Below, one piece after another: positions 1 through 8,579 of a DNA stretch of 64,000 bases. Every line of letters starts with the position of its first letter. The stretch's first letter is position 1. Location of the stretch: positions 62,001 to 126,000 of the forward strand of contig CANLOL010000002.1 of the NCBI GenBank assembly GCA_947492905.1. Direction: 5' to 3'. The notes below the pieces were generated by a model. That model ran no database searches, was not told the origin of the DNA, and saw nothing but the letters and a program-made list of their open reading frames with translations. This DNA comes from an uncultured Sphingorhabdus sp. (GTDB lineage: Bacteria; Pseudomonadota; Alphaproteobacteria; Sphingomonadales; Sphingomonadaceae). The translations under genes and the position numbers were made by a program.

Positions 1-171
1 AAATGTGTCGCCAGCATCTAGCACCGCAGCAATGCCGCCTTGCGCCCATGCGGTTGACCCGCCCGTTAAAGACCCTTTGGCAAGCACCAAGACTTTATGT
101 TTTTCGGCCAAGGAAATAGCGGCGGTTAAACCCGCTGCTCCAGAACCGATAATGATGACATCATGCGTCAC
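1..171 (-). CDS. nadB: L-aspartate oxidase, N-terminal 57 codons (partial)
   Basis: The gene runs off the left edge, so only the N-terminus is present. After a GTG start at 171 the translation reads [20 protein letters not shown], a Rossmann FAD-binding GxGxxG motif, and then continues to a WAQGGIAAV stretch that is characteristic of the NadB family. NadB oxidises L-aspartate to iminoaspartate, the first step of de novo NAD synthesis. The GTG overlaps the TGA of the upstream ABC ATPase gene by four bases (GTGA), so the two are probably translationally coupled. Succinate dehydrogenase flavoprotein is a weaker alternative, because it shares the fold but not this N-terminal motif set. Confidence 0.85.
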   Translation of the reverse strand, partial: MTHDVIIIGSGAAGLTAAISLAEKHKVLVLAKGSLTGGSTAWAQGGIAAVLDAGDTF

Positions 172-1088
172 GCGGCATTGCTCGTTAAACTTAAGAAGAC
201 ATCTTCTAAATCCGCTTCTTTGGTGGTCACATCAACGATGTTGAGTCCCATAGATTGAATGACGCTGAGCACTTCGCCTGCATTCATTTTATCTTTATTA
301 TAGGTGATTTCCAATGTGCTACCTGCGATTATTTCGACTTTTTCAAATGCATCATGGATGGGCGTTTCTGTAATGTCATTTTCAAGCGTGAGCTGTACGA
401 TTTTTTCGCGCGCCATGTTGATTAATTCTTTGGTGGGTTTGTTGGTAATTAATTTGCCATGGTTTATGATGGCGATACGATCACATAATTCTTCGGCTTC
501 TTCCAAATAATGGGTGGTGAGCACAACTGTTACGCCTTGTTTGTTGAGATCGACCACATATTCCCACAATTGCTGACGTAATTCGATATCAACGCCAGCG
601 GTGGGTTCATCCAATATGATGACGGGCGGGGAATGCACCATTGCTTTGGCCACCAACAGGCGTCTTTTCATACCGCCCGATAAAGTACGGGCATAGGCAT
701 CTGCTTTATCATCTAAGCGTACGGCTTTGAGCAGTTCCATTGAGCGGCGCTGAGATTTTGGAACACCATATAGGCCCGCTTGTAATTCCAATGACTCGCG
801 CGGTGTAAAAAAGGGATCGAACATTATTTCTTGCGGGACGATTCCGATATTCGCTTTGGCATTGCGCGGATTATCATCAATATCAAAACCCCAAATGCTG
901 GCTGTACCGCTGGTTTTTTTAACCAAGCCCGCCAATGTGTTGATCAATGTTGATTTTCCAGCACCATTGGGGCCTAGCAATCCAAAAATACTGCCGCGTT
1001 CAACATTGAAACTCACATCGTCTAATGCTTGCTTTCCGCCTGCATAAATTTTGGAGAGGTTTTGAATAGATATTGCATTTTCTGTCAT
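168..1088 (-). CDS. ABC transporter ATP-binding protein (ABC-2 / YadG type)
   Basis: This is a complete ABC ATPase of 306 residues when started at the ATG at 1088. A longer reading needs a TTG at 1124 and adds a Cys-rich tail atypical of the family. It has Walker [10 protein letters not shown] near residues 39-47, signature LSGGMKRR near 136, Walker [13 protein letters not shown] near 156 and an H-loop TTH. A roughly 90-residue C-terminal extension, as in YadG/NodI-type exporters, follows. Such ATPases pair with a six-helix ABC-2 permease, but no permease gene lies beside it here. The stop codon overlaps the nadB start. The substrate cannot be told from sequence. Confidence 0.9.
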   Translation of the reverse strand: MTENAISIQNLSKIYAGGKQALDDVSFNVERGSIFGLLGPNGAGKSTLINTLAGLVKKTSGTASIWGFDIDDNPRNAKANIGIVPQEIMFDPFFTPRESLELQAGLYGVPKSQRRSMELLKAVRLDDKADAYARTLSGGMKRRLLVAKAMVHSPPVIILDEPTAGVDIELRQQLWEYVVDLNKQGVTVVLTTHYLEEAEELCDRIAIINHGKLITNKPTKELINMAREKIVQLTLENDITETPIHDAFEKVEIIAGSTLEITYNKDKMNAGEVLSVIQSMGLNIVDVTTKEADLEDVFLSLTSNAA

Positions 1089-1170
1089 GTCATAGCGTTT
1101 ACATAAGCATATGGAAGGGTGCAATCATTAGCTTATATTTTTGCTATATCTATTGGGCTAAGCGACAATC

Positions 1171-1809
1171 ATGATTAAAACCGCATTAATCATAGCTATT
1201 ATTAAATTGATAGAGTGTTTTGATTATAGCAAAATTGTGAAATCAAATTTATCTTCACATGCGCAGGATATAGGAGCTGGTAAAAAGCTGTTTATCCAAA
1301 AGGCATCTATTGGGGCGGCTATGCTTATCGTAGGCCTATGCCTTAGTGCTACGGCATCTGCGCAATCTCAAGGCAATGTGAATACCCGCGTTTTAACGCC
1401 TTTAACTATTGCTAATACGAATGATTTAAATTTTGGTCGAATCATTCCTGGGACTGTGCGCTCCGTCATCAGAATAGGCCGCGATAATGGGACTTTGGAT
1501 ATTCGAAGCGGTGATGCTCTGCCTATTGGGGGCACTGTCGAACGTGCAGGATTTACGATTGTAGCAGATCCTTCTACGCAGGTTCAGATTACATTGCCCA
1601 ATACGCTTAATATTGTTCGCGTTGGCGGCACAGAAACGATGCGTGTGAATAGATTTCGTCTTGATGGCCGCGGCGGTAGAATTGCTTCGCGCAACATAGA
1701 CAATAGCGGAATATTAGACATATTGGTCAGTGCTCAGCTTCGCGTTTTACCATCGCAGGCTGCTGGTGTTTATCGGGCTAATTATGACGTAACCGTCGAA
1801 TATAATTAA
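1171..1809 (+). CDS. DUF4402 secreted protein, copy A
   Basis: This is a 212-residue protein with an internal hydrophobic stretch ending ATASAQ, a type I signal-peptide cleavage site near residue 65. That is late for a signal peptide, so the true start may lie downstream of the ATG at 1171, for example the GTG at 1237. The mature part is beta-rich and carries the DUF4402 hallmark VLTPLTI followed by DLNFGRIIPG, with a C-terminal GVYRANYDVTVEYN strand like a pilin donor strand. DUF4402 proteins resemble fimbrial or surface subunits. It is a diverged paralogue of the gene at 2023. No chaperone or usher gene is nearby. Confidence 0.75.
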   Translation: MIKTALIIAIIKLIECFDYSKIVKSNLSSHAQDIGAGKKLFIQKASIGAAMLIVGLCLSATASAQSQGNVNTRVLTPLTIANTNDLNFGRIIPGTVRSVIRIGRDNGTLDIRSGDALPIGGTVERAGFTIVADPSTQVQITLPNTLNIVRVGGTETMRVNRFRLDGRGGRIASRNIDNSGILDILVSAQLRVLPSQAAGVYRANYDVTVEYN

Positions 1810-2022
1810 ATTAGGGTATACGCCCTAAGCGATTCAAAATTTCAAAAAAAAGCACATCAAAAAATATTATTAATAGAATGATTAACGGTGTTGATCGCTA
1901 TGAGCTTATGAGGTTTACATATAGGTCATTGATATTATATGATTTAGTGCGCAATTATTTTGATAATATTCAAATAGGTTAATATTGGTTAACTTTAGTC
2001 AAAAGCATTTGTTTATGATTTC

Positions 2023-2604
2023 ATGCTTATACAGTTGAGTATGGACAGTGGGACAAAATATAAAAGCCTATCAAGGCGATTCGTAAAGGCAGCAATGGGC
2101 ATTGCTATGGCCGCTTCTTTGTGTGGGACAGCACAAGCGCAAGAAGCTGGCGATGCAAGCGCAACCGTTGTTACGCCTCTATCATTCATCTCAACAGACG
2201 ATTTGAATTTTGGACAAATCATTCCGTCTAATGTTGCAGGTGAGGTGCGTATGACTTCTGATGGCAATAGAACGGCAACCAATGGTATCATCTTGGTTGG
2301 TGGTTCGCAGCAACCGGGCGGTTTTGCGGGGCAAGGATCATTTTTTCAGATTGTCGAGATTTTTCTGGGCTCTGAAGATATTCAAATCACCGGACCAGGG
2401 GCTGCGATGCGGGTTAGAGATTTCAGTATATTATCATCTGCTACAAATAATGGCGTGATTCTAAATACTAATCCGCGCCAATTCCGTATATTATCTGGAA
2501 CAGGTATTTTCGCATTTGGTATTGGTGCTACTTTGGAAGTTGGGGCAAATCAAACGCCTGGCACCTATTCAGGAACATGGGATATAACGCTTAATTATCA
2601 ATAA
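2023..2604 (+). CDS. DUF4402 secreted protein, copy B
   Basis: This 193-residue protein has a signal peptide with positive n-region SLSRRFVK, a hydrophobic core and a GTAQAQ cleavage site. An alternative start is the ATG at 2041. Its mature domain repeats copy A's pattern: VVTPLSFI, DLNFGQIIPS in the middle and a C-terminal GTYSGTWDITLNYQ strand. This is the DUF4402 architecture seen in fimbria-like or surface-adhesion subunits, with the role inferred from family context only. It lies in tandem with copy A, 213 bp downstream, and that spacing suggests its own promoter. No secretion partner is encoded in the window. Confidence 0.75.
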   Translation: MLIQLSMDSGTKYKSLSRRFVKAAMGIAMAASLCGTAQAQEAGDASATVVTPLSFISTDDLNFGQIIPSNVAGEVRMTSDGNRTATNGIILVGGSQQPGGFAGQGSFFQIVEIFLGSEDIQITGPGAAMRVRDFSILSSATNNGVILNTNPRQFRILSGTGIFAFGIGATLEVGANQTPGTYSGTWDITLNYQ

Positions 2605-2664
2605 TTGCATTATATCGACTATGGTGAGTTGCGAATTCCTAATGGCTTTGCTAACGGATTTGGC

Positions 2665-2850
2665 ATGACGAATGAGACTGAAACGATAATCGTAAAAGAT
2701 AAACGCATTTCTTGCGATGGCAGCGGCGATGTTCCGGCGGCTTTAGGCCATCCAAAAATCTGGTTAGAGATTGACGCAAAAGGCTATGCCGAGTGCGGAT
2801 ATTGCGATCGTAGATTCATATTAAAGGGCGGCCCTGCCGATAAAGGCTGA
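2665..2850 (+). CDS. zinc-finger domain protein (zf-CHCC type)
   Basis: This small 61-residue protein starts at the ATG at 2665. The open frame extends upstream to a TTG at 2605 that abuts the previous stop, but the family begins near the ATG. The zinc ligands of a CHCC finger are visible: Cys in RISCDG, His in LGHPKIW, and the pair in ECGYCDRRF. Proteins of this family resemble the NDUFS6-type zinc-binding accessory subunit of complex I and are widespread small proteins in alphaproteobacteria. Their bacterial role is not settled. It sits directly upstream of tldD. Confidence 0.8.
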   Translation: MTNETETIIVKDKRISCDGSGDVPAALGHPKIWLEIDAKGYAECGYCDRRFILKGGPADKG

Positions 2851-2858
2851 ATTAAAAG

Positions 2859-2892
2859 CCTAATTTCATAAAAATCCTAATTTCATAAAAAT
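2859..2892 (+). repeat. perfect 17-bp tandem duplication
   Basis: The unit CCTAATTTCATAAAAAT occurs twice head to tail at 2859-2875 and 2876-2892, between the zinc-finger gene and tldD. It lies just upstream of the probable tldD promoter or leader. It is probably a slippage duplication. Confidence 0.9.
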
Positions 2893-2922
2893 AAAGACAA
2901 TATATCTTTCGCTATGCGATAA

Positions 2923-4365
2923 ATGTCCTATATTGATTATATGACATTTTCTGATCCCCGTTCGTTTTTGTATCAACCCAATTTATTGGACCCTGATGGT
3001 GCGCAGCGCGCTGTTAAGAAAGCATTGTCCCATTGTGAGGATGGCGAGCTTTATCTGCAATATAGCGCCACCGAATCTTTTGGTTTTGATGATGGCCGTC
3101 TAAAAACAGCAGATTATTCAACCGATAGCGGTTTTGGATTGCGCGGCGTATCTGGTGAGATGACTGGTTTTTCTCATGCTAATGAGATTAGCGAGGCCGC
3201 TATCAACCGTGCGGCACAAACCTTAAATCTGCTCGATCCTCGGACGAATGACCCTGCGCCTGCACCGCGCAAAAATAACAGGCATCTTTATACCGAAGAT
3301 AGCCCGTTAGCGCTGGTACCTTTTGCGGATAAGGTGAAATTATGCGAAGATATTGACGCAGCGGCAAGAGCGCGTGATCCCCGCATAGCGCAAGTTTCCG
3401 TTGGTTTGTCAGGAAGCTGGAGCGTCGTTGAAATCGTGCGGGCTGATGGCTTTGTAGCAACCGATGTTCGCCCATTGGTGCGGCTGAATGTTTCAGTAGT
3501 AATGGAAGAAAATGGTCGGCGTGAGTCGGGTAATTTTGGCATGGGCGGGCGTTATATCTATGGCAAATTGTTCGAACGTGAAGAGTGGGAACGCGCCATT
3601 GATATGGCCTATGAACAAGCGCAAGTTAATTTGCGCTCGGTTGCTGCTCCTGCGGGTGATATGACCGTGCTGCTTGGCCCCGGTTGGCCCGGAGTATTGC
3701 TGCATGAGGCCGTAGGCCATGGTTTAGAAGGTGACTTTAACCGCAAAGGCACAAGCGCTTTTTCTGGTAAAATAGGACAGCAAGTTGCAGCCAAAGGTGT
3801 TACCGTTGTTGATGATGGCGCGATTCATGATAGGCGCGGGTCGCTCTCTATTGATGATGAGGGGACACCGACACAAGAAAATATATTAATCGAAGACGGC
3901 ATTTTGCGTAATTATATGCAAGACCGCATGAATGCGCGTCTTATGGGTGTAGAGCCTACGGGTAATGGACGCCGTCAATCCTATGCGCATGCGCCCATGC
4001 CGCGCATGACCAATACATTTATGCGCAGCGGCGAAGATGATCCCGCGGAATTATTATCGCGTGTCAAAAATGGCATTTTTGCCAAAAGCTTTGGCGGTGG
4101 TCAGGTTGATATTGTCTCTGGTAAATTTGTTTTCTCTTGCACCGAAGCCTATAAAATAAAAGATGGCAAATTGGGTGACCCTATTAAGGGGGCTACATTA
4201 ATCGGTGATGGGCCAACCGCAATGAATAAAGTTGTGGGCATTGGCAATGATATGGAGCTTGATGAAGGTATTGGTGTCTGCGGTAAAGCTGGACAAAGCG
4301 TGCCAGCAGGTGTTGGACAACCGACATTATTGGTTGATGGCTTAACCGTTGGTGGTACGGCCTAA
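2923..4365 (+). CDS. tldD: metalloprotease TldD
   Basis: TldD forms a heteromeric TldD/TldE protease that degrades unfolded peptides and matures some modified peptides such as microcin B17. At 480 residues it has the family's usual length. The zinc-binding HEAVGHGLEGD motif is intact near residue 262, and the FGGGQVDIVSG region towards the C-terminus is also present. The ATG at 2923 is used; a second in-frame ATG at 2941, just before the conserved DPRSFLY segment, is possible. No tldE is in the window. It heads a same-strand run to 6030. Confidence 0.93.
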   Translation: MSYIDYMTFSDPRSFLYQPNLLDPDGAQRAVKKALSHCEDGELYLQYSATESFGFDDGRLKTADYSTDSGFGLRGVSGEMTGFSHANEISEAAINRAAQTLNLLDPRTNDPAPAPRKNNRHLYTEDSPLALVPFADKVKLCEDIDAAARARDPRIAQVSVGLSGSWSVVEIVRADGFVATDVRPLVRLNVSVVMEENGRRESGNFGMGGRYIYGKLFEREEWERAIDMAYEQAQVNLRSVAAPAGDMTVLLGPGWPGVLLHEAVGHGLEGDFNRKGTSAFSGKIGQQVAAKGVTVVDDGAIHDRRGSLSIDDEGTPTQENILIEDGILRNYMQDRMNARLMGVEPTGNGRRQSYAHAPMPRMTNTFMRSGEDDPAELLSRVKNGIFAKSFGGGQVDIVSGKFVFSCTEAYKIKDGKLGDPIKGATLIGDGPTAMNKVVGIGNDMELDEGIGVCGKAGQSVPAGVGQPTLLVDGLTVGGTA

Positions 4366-4367
4366 TA

Positions 4368-4940
4368 ATGGCGGAATTTTTTGATACGATTAATGATAAG
4401 CATCGCGAATTTATCGCGCAGCAACCCATATTTTTCGTATCAACCGCAGCCAGCGATGGACGCATCAATCTATCACCCAAAGGATATGATGTGTTTCGTA
4501 TCTTGGGTCAAAAGCGCGTGGCTTATCTTGATTTAGGTGGTTCGGGTAATGAAACGCAGGCGCATATTAATGCGGATCAAGCCGATAAAGGGCGTATCAC
4601 AATAATGTTCTGTAATTTCCAGAGCCCTGCGTTGATATTGCGCATCTATGGTAAGGCAGTGTCGGTGATGCCAGGCGATAATGAATGGGATGATTTAGCG
4701 GCCAATTTTGATATATTACCCGGTACACGGCAAATCTTTAATATTATGATCGATAGCATTCAAACCAGCTGCGGCTGGGGCGTGCCGCATATGGAATTAC
4801 AGCGCGAGCGTGCCACACTGATTAAAGCACATGATAATAGCGATGGCCGTGAATGGCTAGCCAAGAATGAATTGCGATTGAGCAGTATTGATGGCTTGCC
4901 GCAAAAACCGCCAACCCGTTATTTTGGATCAGATAGTTAG
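4368..4940 (+). CDS. pyridoxamine 5'-phosphate oxidase-like flavin-binding protein
   Basis: This 190-residue protein has the split-barrel fold of the PNPOx-like superfamily. The N-terminal IFFVSTAASDGRINLSPKGY and the VAYLDLGGSGNETQAHI segments match the family of small FMN-binding oxidoreductases often labelled pyridoxamine 5'-phosphate oxidase family. It is not a true PdxH: the C-terminal PdxH signature is missing. It starts 2 bp after tldD stops, so the two are probably coupled. The substrate is unknown. Confidence 0.8.
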   Translation: MAEFFDTINDKHREFIAQQPIFFVSTAASDGRINLSPKGYDVFRILGQKRVAYLDLGGSGNETQAHINADQADKGRITIMFCNFQSPALILRIYGKAVSVMPGDNEWDDLAANFDILPGTRQIFNIMIDSIQTSCGWGVPHMELQRERATLIKAHDNSDGREWLAKNELRLSSIDGLPQKPPTRYFGSDS

Positions 4941-4948
4941 GAATAGCT

Positions 4949-5224
4949 GTGTCTCTAGTTGAATTAGCACGATATTTTACCTCTATGGAGGCAGAAATAA
5001 ACCGCACCAGATTATTGTCATTTGGTATTGAAACAATGGTTTTTGATGGCTCTATGAATATTGCAGATGGTGCTAATTTGCATGCTAGGCTGATGATATT
5101 GCCAGAGGATTTAGAAGAAGCACGTCAGATATTGGCCACACCACCCGATGAATCTGAAATCGATGAAGCTGAGCAAGATTCCGAGCTTTCAATTAATACT
5201 GATATAGATAGCAGCTCGCACTGA
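4949..5224 (+). CDS. DUF2007 domain protein
   Basis: This 91-residue protein starts at a GTG at 4949, preceded by an AGGA ribosome site. The N-terminal pattern VELARYFTSMEAEINRTRLL and the following ...GIE...DG..N...G......LMI match DUF2007, a ferredoxin-like fold resembling signal-transduction domains of unknown ligand. The C-terminal 25 residues are acidic and probably disordered. Its TGA overlaps the ATG of the patatin gene, indicating translational coupling. Confidence 0.75.
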   Translation: MSLVELARYFTSMEAEINRTRLLSFGIETMVFDGSMNIADGANLHARLMILPEDLEEARQILATPPDESEIDEAEQDSELSINTDIDSSSH

Positions 5225-6030
5225 TGGGTCAAAAAATAACATTGGCTTTGGGCGGCGGTGCTGGTTTGGGATGGACTCATATTGGTGTGCTGCGCGCGCT
5301 TGATGATGCAGGCATTGAAATTGCTGCTATTTCAGGGACGTCCATTGGGGCTGTGGCGGCTGCGGCTTATGCGACAGGTAATTTGGACAATTTTGAAGAT
5401 TTGGCGCGTGGTACCAATTTCCGAACTATGCTGCGTTTTATGGACCCTAGCTTTGGACGCGGCGGGATAATTGGTGCGCGGACTATTGAAAAAGAATTAT
5501 TCTCTTATTTCGGCGACACTTGTTTCGAAGATTTACCAATGCCTATTTCTACTGTGGCGGCTGATCTGGCCACAGGAGAGGCTGTCATTAGCACAACTGG
5601 TTCTATAATACCGGCTATCCGTGCCTCTATATCATTGCCAGGGATTTTTAAGCCCGTGAATATTGATGGGCGTTTATTGGCAGATGGCGGTGCAGTCATG
5701 CCTGTTCCGATATTGGCTGCGCGCGAATTAGCGCCGGATTGCCCGTGTGTTGGCGTTAATCTGCAGGGCGATTATATCAATCGCGCCAAGACAATAGGCG
5801 TTGATTATGAACGTGCAAAAGATCCCAATAGTATGACGGTTGTAAAAGCCTATGTTAGTCTTTCACTGCGTAATTTAAGCAAATCTCTGCTCAAACAAGA
5901 TCCTCCTGATGTTCTGATTACGCCGCAGATTGGCAATTATGACATGCAAAATTTCACTTATGCGGATGAATTAATCCATATTGGTCGAAAATCAGTAGAA
6001 GAAAAACTATCCAATATTGCAGAATTATAA
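5224..6030 (+). CDS. patatin-like phospholipase family protein (RssA type)
   Basis: This is a 268-residue lipid acyl hydrolase of the patatin fold. It has the oxyanion motif GGGAGLGWTHIGVL at the N-terminus, the nucleophile elbow GTSIG near residue 38 and the catalytic Asp in LADGGA near 155, so the Ser-Asp dyad is intact. The length and the lack of a signal peptide match the cytoplasmic RssA/YchK-type group. The natural substrate is unknown. It is the last gene of the tldD run. Confidence 0.87.
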   Translation: MGQKITLALGGGAGLGWTHIGVLRALDDAGIEIAAISGTSIGAVAAAAYATGNLDNFEDLARGTNFRTMLRFMDPSFGRGGIIGARTIEKELFSYFGDTCFEDLPMPISTVAADLATGEAVISTTGSIIPAIRASISLPGIFKPVNIDGRLLADGGAVMPVPILAARELAPDCPCVGVNLQGDYINRAKTIGVDYERAKDPNSMTVVKAYVSLSLRNLSKSLLKQDPPDVLITPQIGNYDMQNFTYADELIHIGRKSVEEKLSNIAEL

Positions 6031-6200
6031 TATTGTTTCATAAGGAAATTATAATATTATAATGAAGATTTATCTCAATCTGCCTATTTTTTAGGCATCA
6101 AAAATCAATCACTGTTAACACCTGATTAATTTTTGAGCATGAAAATTAATATCATGTAAAACTATCTCGCCAAACCATTGAATAAGATGGATATTTTTTT

Positions 6201-6216
6201 TGGCACACCCCTTGCT
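6201..6216 (+). promoter_or_regulatory. sigma-54 (RpoN) promoter of the PII-amt operon
   Basis: TGGCACACCCCTTGCT matches the -24/-12 consensus TGGCAC-N5-TTGC, with exactly ten bases between the GG and GC dinucleotides. Transcription would begin near 6226, about 25 bp before the PII gene. This is the usual control of glnK-amtB by NtrC. I could not see a clear NtrC inverted repeat in the AT-rich 170 bp upstream. Confidence 0.85.
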
Positions 6217-6253
6217 ACTAGTCTGGCACTAATAACAATAATTCGGGGTAATG

Positions 6254-6592
6254 ATGAAATATATCATAGCAATAATTAAACCACACAAATTGGACTCAGT
6301 TCGTGAGGCCCTGACAGGGATCGGTATCTCGGGCATGACAGTGACTGAAGTAAAAGGCTTTGGTCGTCAAAAAGGACAAACTGAAACCTATCGCGGTGCA
6401 GAATATACCACCAATATGGTACCAAAGGTTAAGCTTGAAATAGCATGTAGCGATGACTTAGTCGAACAAGTTGGCGAAGCCATTAGAAGCTCAGCAAATA
6501 GCGAATCTATCGGTGACGGTAAAATCTTTGAATTTGATTTGGCTGGCGCCACTCGTATCCGCACTGGCGATACAAATGATGCAGCGCTCTAA
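6254..6592 (+). CDS. glnK: nitrogen regulatory protein P-II
   Basis: PII senses 2-oxoglutarate, ATP/ADP and, through uridylylation, glutamine; it controls AmtB, GlnE and NtrB. The protein has the hallmark MKYIIAIIKPHKLDSVREAL start, the T-loop RGAEYTTNMVPK and the ATP-binding C-terminal RTGD. Two ATGs lie in tandem at 6251 and 6254. The second is preferred because the GGGG ribosome site then has a 5-bp spacer and the T-loop tyrosine falls at position 51, the conserved uridylylation site. Its cotranscription with an ammonium transporter behind a sigma-54 promoter argues for GlnK rather than GlnB. Confidence 0.93.
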   Translation: MKYIIAIIKPHKLDSVREALTGIGISGMTVTEVKGFGRQKGQTETYRGAEYTTNMVPKVKLEIACSDDLVEQVGEAIRSSANSESIGDGKIFEFDLAGATRIRTGDTNDAAL

Positions 6593-6655
6593 CGCTCACA
6601 CTATAATTTATTAAAAATAACGGATCAAATATGATCAATGTACAGGGAAGATAAA

Positions 6656-7966
6656 ATGAATAATTTAATGAAAATTGCAGGAGCAGTCGGGGTGTCAGTT
6701 TTGGCTACTGCCCCAGCTTTTGCACAAGAAGCGGCAACACCGCCTGCGGAATTAGTTTCTGGCGGAACAGCCTATATCCTGAGCACTTTATTGTTCTTAA
6801 TTGGCGGTTTCTTGGTCATGTGGATGGCTGCTGGTTTCGCAATGTTAGAAGCTGGCTTGGTTCGTTCTAAAAATGTATCAATGCAAAGTCTTAAAAATAT
6901 CGCTCTTTACTCTGTAGCGGGCCTAATGTTCTGGGTTACCGGCTATAATCTTATGTACACAGATGTAAGCAGCTGGATTGGTACTTTTGGTATCTATGAC
7001 ATGCAGGGCGTTGGTGAAGCTGATACCGAAACCGGTTATTCAGTAGCATCTGATTGGTTCTTCCAAATGGTATTTTGTGCGACAACGGCCTCTATCGTTT
7101 CTGGTACTCTGGCTGAGCGCATTAAATTCTGGCCTTTCATGATATTTGTTGTCGTTTTAACAGGCTTTTTATATCCTATCACAGGCAGCTGGGAATGGGG
7201 CGCAGGTTGGTTAGACCAACGTGGTTTCTCTGACTTTGCTGGTTCAACATTGGTACATAGTGTTGGTGGCTGGGCTGCTCTAGCAGGCGCTATCTTCCTT
7301 GGACCACGTTTGGGCCGTTATGTTGACGGTAAAGTTCAAGTATTCCCAGGTTCAAGCATTCCGCTCGCTACATTGGGTACTTTCATCCTATGGTTAGGTT
7401 GGTTTGGATTTAACGGTGCATCTCAACTAGCAATGGGCACCATTGGTGATGTTAGCGATGTTTCAAAAATCTTCGTAAATACCAATATGGCTGCTGCTGG
7501 CGGCGTGATTGCAACCATCGTTTTGACACAAATCATGTATAAGAAAATTGATGTTACCATGGTGTTAAACGGTGCATTGGCTGGCTTAGTATCTATCACA
7601 GCTGAACCATTGGCTCCTACTGTTGGCGCATCTGTATTAATCGGTGCAGTTGGCGGCGTAATCGTAGTATTTGCAGTGCCAATGCTAGATAAATTAAAAA
7701 TTGATGACGTTGTTGGTGCGATACCTGTTCACCTATTGGCTGGTATCTGGGGCACATTGATTGTTCCATTCTCTAACAGCGATGCAACATATGGCGTGCA
7801 AGCATTGGGTGTAGTGTCAATCGGCGCATTCACATTCATTGCAAGCTCTATCGTATGGTTAGCTATGAAATATACAATTGGCCTACGTCCATCTGAAGAA
7901 GATGAGATGAAGGGCATGGACATCACCGAAGTTGGTGTCGAAGCTTATCCGGAATTTACCCGATAA
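6656..7966 (+). CDS. amtB: ammonium transporter AmtB
   Basis: This is a membrane channel for NH3/NH4+, gated by the PII protein encoded just upstream. The ATG at 6656 follows an AGGGAAG ribosome site and gives a signal peptide ending APAFAQ; the upstream ATG at 6638 has no such site. Family motifs are present: AGFAMLEAGLVRSKNV, the first pore histidine in LVHSVGGWAALAG, FGFNGAS, and the second histidine in IPVHLLAGIWGT. About 436 residues with eleven predicted helices is normal. The C-terminal cytoplasmic tail is short and carries EEDEMKGMD, as in PII-regulated Amt proteins. Confidence 0.94.
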   Translation: MNNLMKIAGAVGVSVLATAPAFAQEAATPPAELVSGGTAYILSTLLFLIGGFLVMWMAAGFAMLEAGLVRSKNVSMQSLKNIALYSVAGLMFWVTGYNLMYTDVSSWIGTFGIYDMQGVGEADTETGYSVASDWFFQMVFCATTASIVSGTLAERIKFWPFMIFVVVLTGFLYPITGSWEWGAGWLDQRGFSDFAGSTLVHSVGGWAALAGAIFLGPRLGRYVDGKVQVFPGSSIPLATLGTFILWLGWFGFNGASQLAMGTIGDVSDVSKIFVNTNMAAAGGVIATIVLTQIMYKKIDVTMVLNGALAGLVSITAEPLAPTVGASVLIGAVGGVIVVFAVPMLDKLKIDDVVGAIPVHLLAGIWGTLIVPFSNSDATYGVQALGVVSIGAFTFIASSIVWLAMKYTIGLRPSEEDEMKGMDITEVGVEAYPEFTR

Positions 7967-7980
7967 GATCTAAGAGATTG

Positions 7981-8009
7981 GCAATGCGTATTCTCTCCTA
8001 ACGCATTGC
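7981..8009 (+). other. stem-loop downstream of amtB
   Basis: GCAATGCGT at 7981-7989 and ACGCATTGC at 8001-8009 form a perfect 9-bp inverted repeat with an 11-base loop. It is not followed by a T-run, so it is not itself an intrinsic terminator. It may protect the 3' end of the glnK-amtB message. Confidence 0.6.
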
Positions 8010-8043
8010 CTCACGATGTTCCTCCCGCGAACATAAAAACTAT

Positions 8044-8074
8044 GGGCTCAGCGATTGCTGGGCCCCTTTTTTTT
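8044..8074 (+). terminator. Rho-independent terminator of glnK-amtB
   Basis: GGGCTCAGC and GCTGGGCCC pair around a GATT tetraloop with one G-T wobble, followed by C and eight T residues. It is a strong intrinsic terminator on the plus strand. Confidence 0.92.
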
Positions 8075-8206
8075 GATGATGTAGATACAGCCGATTGAGG
8101 CATATAATAGATTGAGATGCCTATGAGCATGTCTTAGAGCGCTTTGAATAGAAGATACCACTTCTATGGCGCTCATGATTTTTTCAAAAGCTATGGCTAC
8201 AAGATA

Positions 8207-8524
8207 TTATGGAAGCCGTTCATCTTTTTTTGATGACAGAGAGCCGCCGATTTCTTCGCATGTATCGCGCTCAACATATTTCCAACGATCAGATTGATAA
8301 TCTAGGCTGGCTGTACCAGCGCAATGCGATTTGGCCGTCGCGCAATCATTAAATTGAGCAAGCGCAACGCCATAACATTGCTCACGATCGGATAATTTAG
8401 GATTTGGAATATTGGCTGAGGGTTCGTCAATATTATAGGTGACGTCCTCCACGCTTTCCCCACAAGAAACAAGCGCCCCCATAATGATGAGAGCGCTTGC
8501 AAAATGAGATATGTCTTTGATCAT
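8207..8524 (-). CDS. DUF2282 / bufferin-like lipoprotein, copy A
   Basis: This 105-residue lipoprotein has a hydrophobic N-terminus ending in the lipobox LVSC, so it is predicted to be acylated. The C-terminal half follows the DUF2282 pattern: EQCYGVALA, FNDCA, SHCAGTAS, W-Y and DTCEEIGG, giving five cysteines besides the lipobox cysteine. DUF2282 includes BufA1-type bufferins, small copper-binding peptides modified by MbnB/MbnC-like enzymes. Classic members have a cleavable signal peptide rather than a lipobox. No DUF692 or DUF2063 modification gene is in the window. It is a diverged paralogue of the gene at 8580, same strand, 55 bp apart. Confidence 0.7.
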   Translation of the reverse strand: MIKDISHFASALIIMGALVSCGESVEDVTYNIDEPSANIPNPKLSDREQCYGVALAQFNDCATAKSHCAGTASLDYQSDRWKYVERDTCEEIGGSLSSKKDERLP

Positions 8525-8579
8525 GGAAAACCCATAATGGGATGTTCACGAATAATCAAATATCATTCTACATGATAAA

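Noticed and set aside
6085-6105. hairpin TGCCTA/TAGGCA as a terminator of the patatin gene
   Set aside because: Only 6 bp with no T-run after it; too weak to call.
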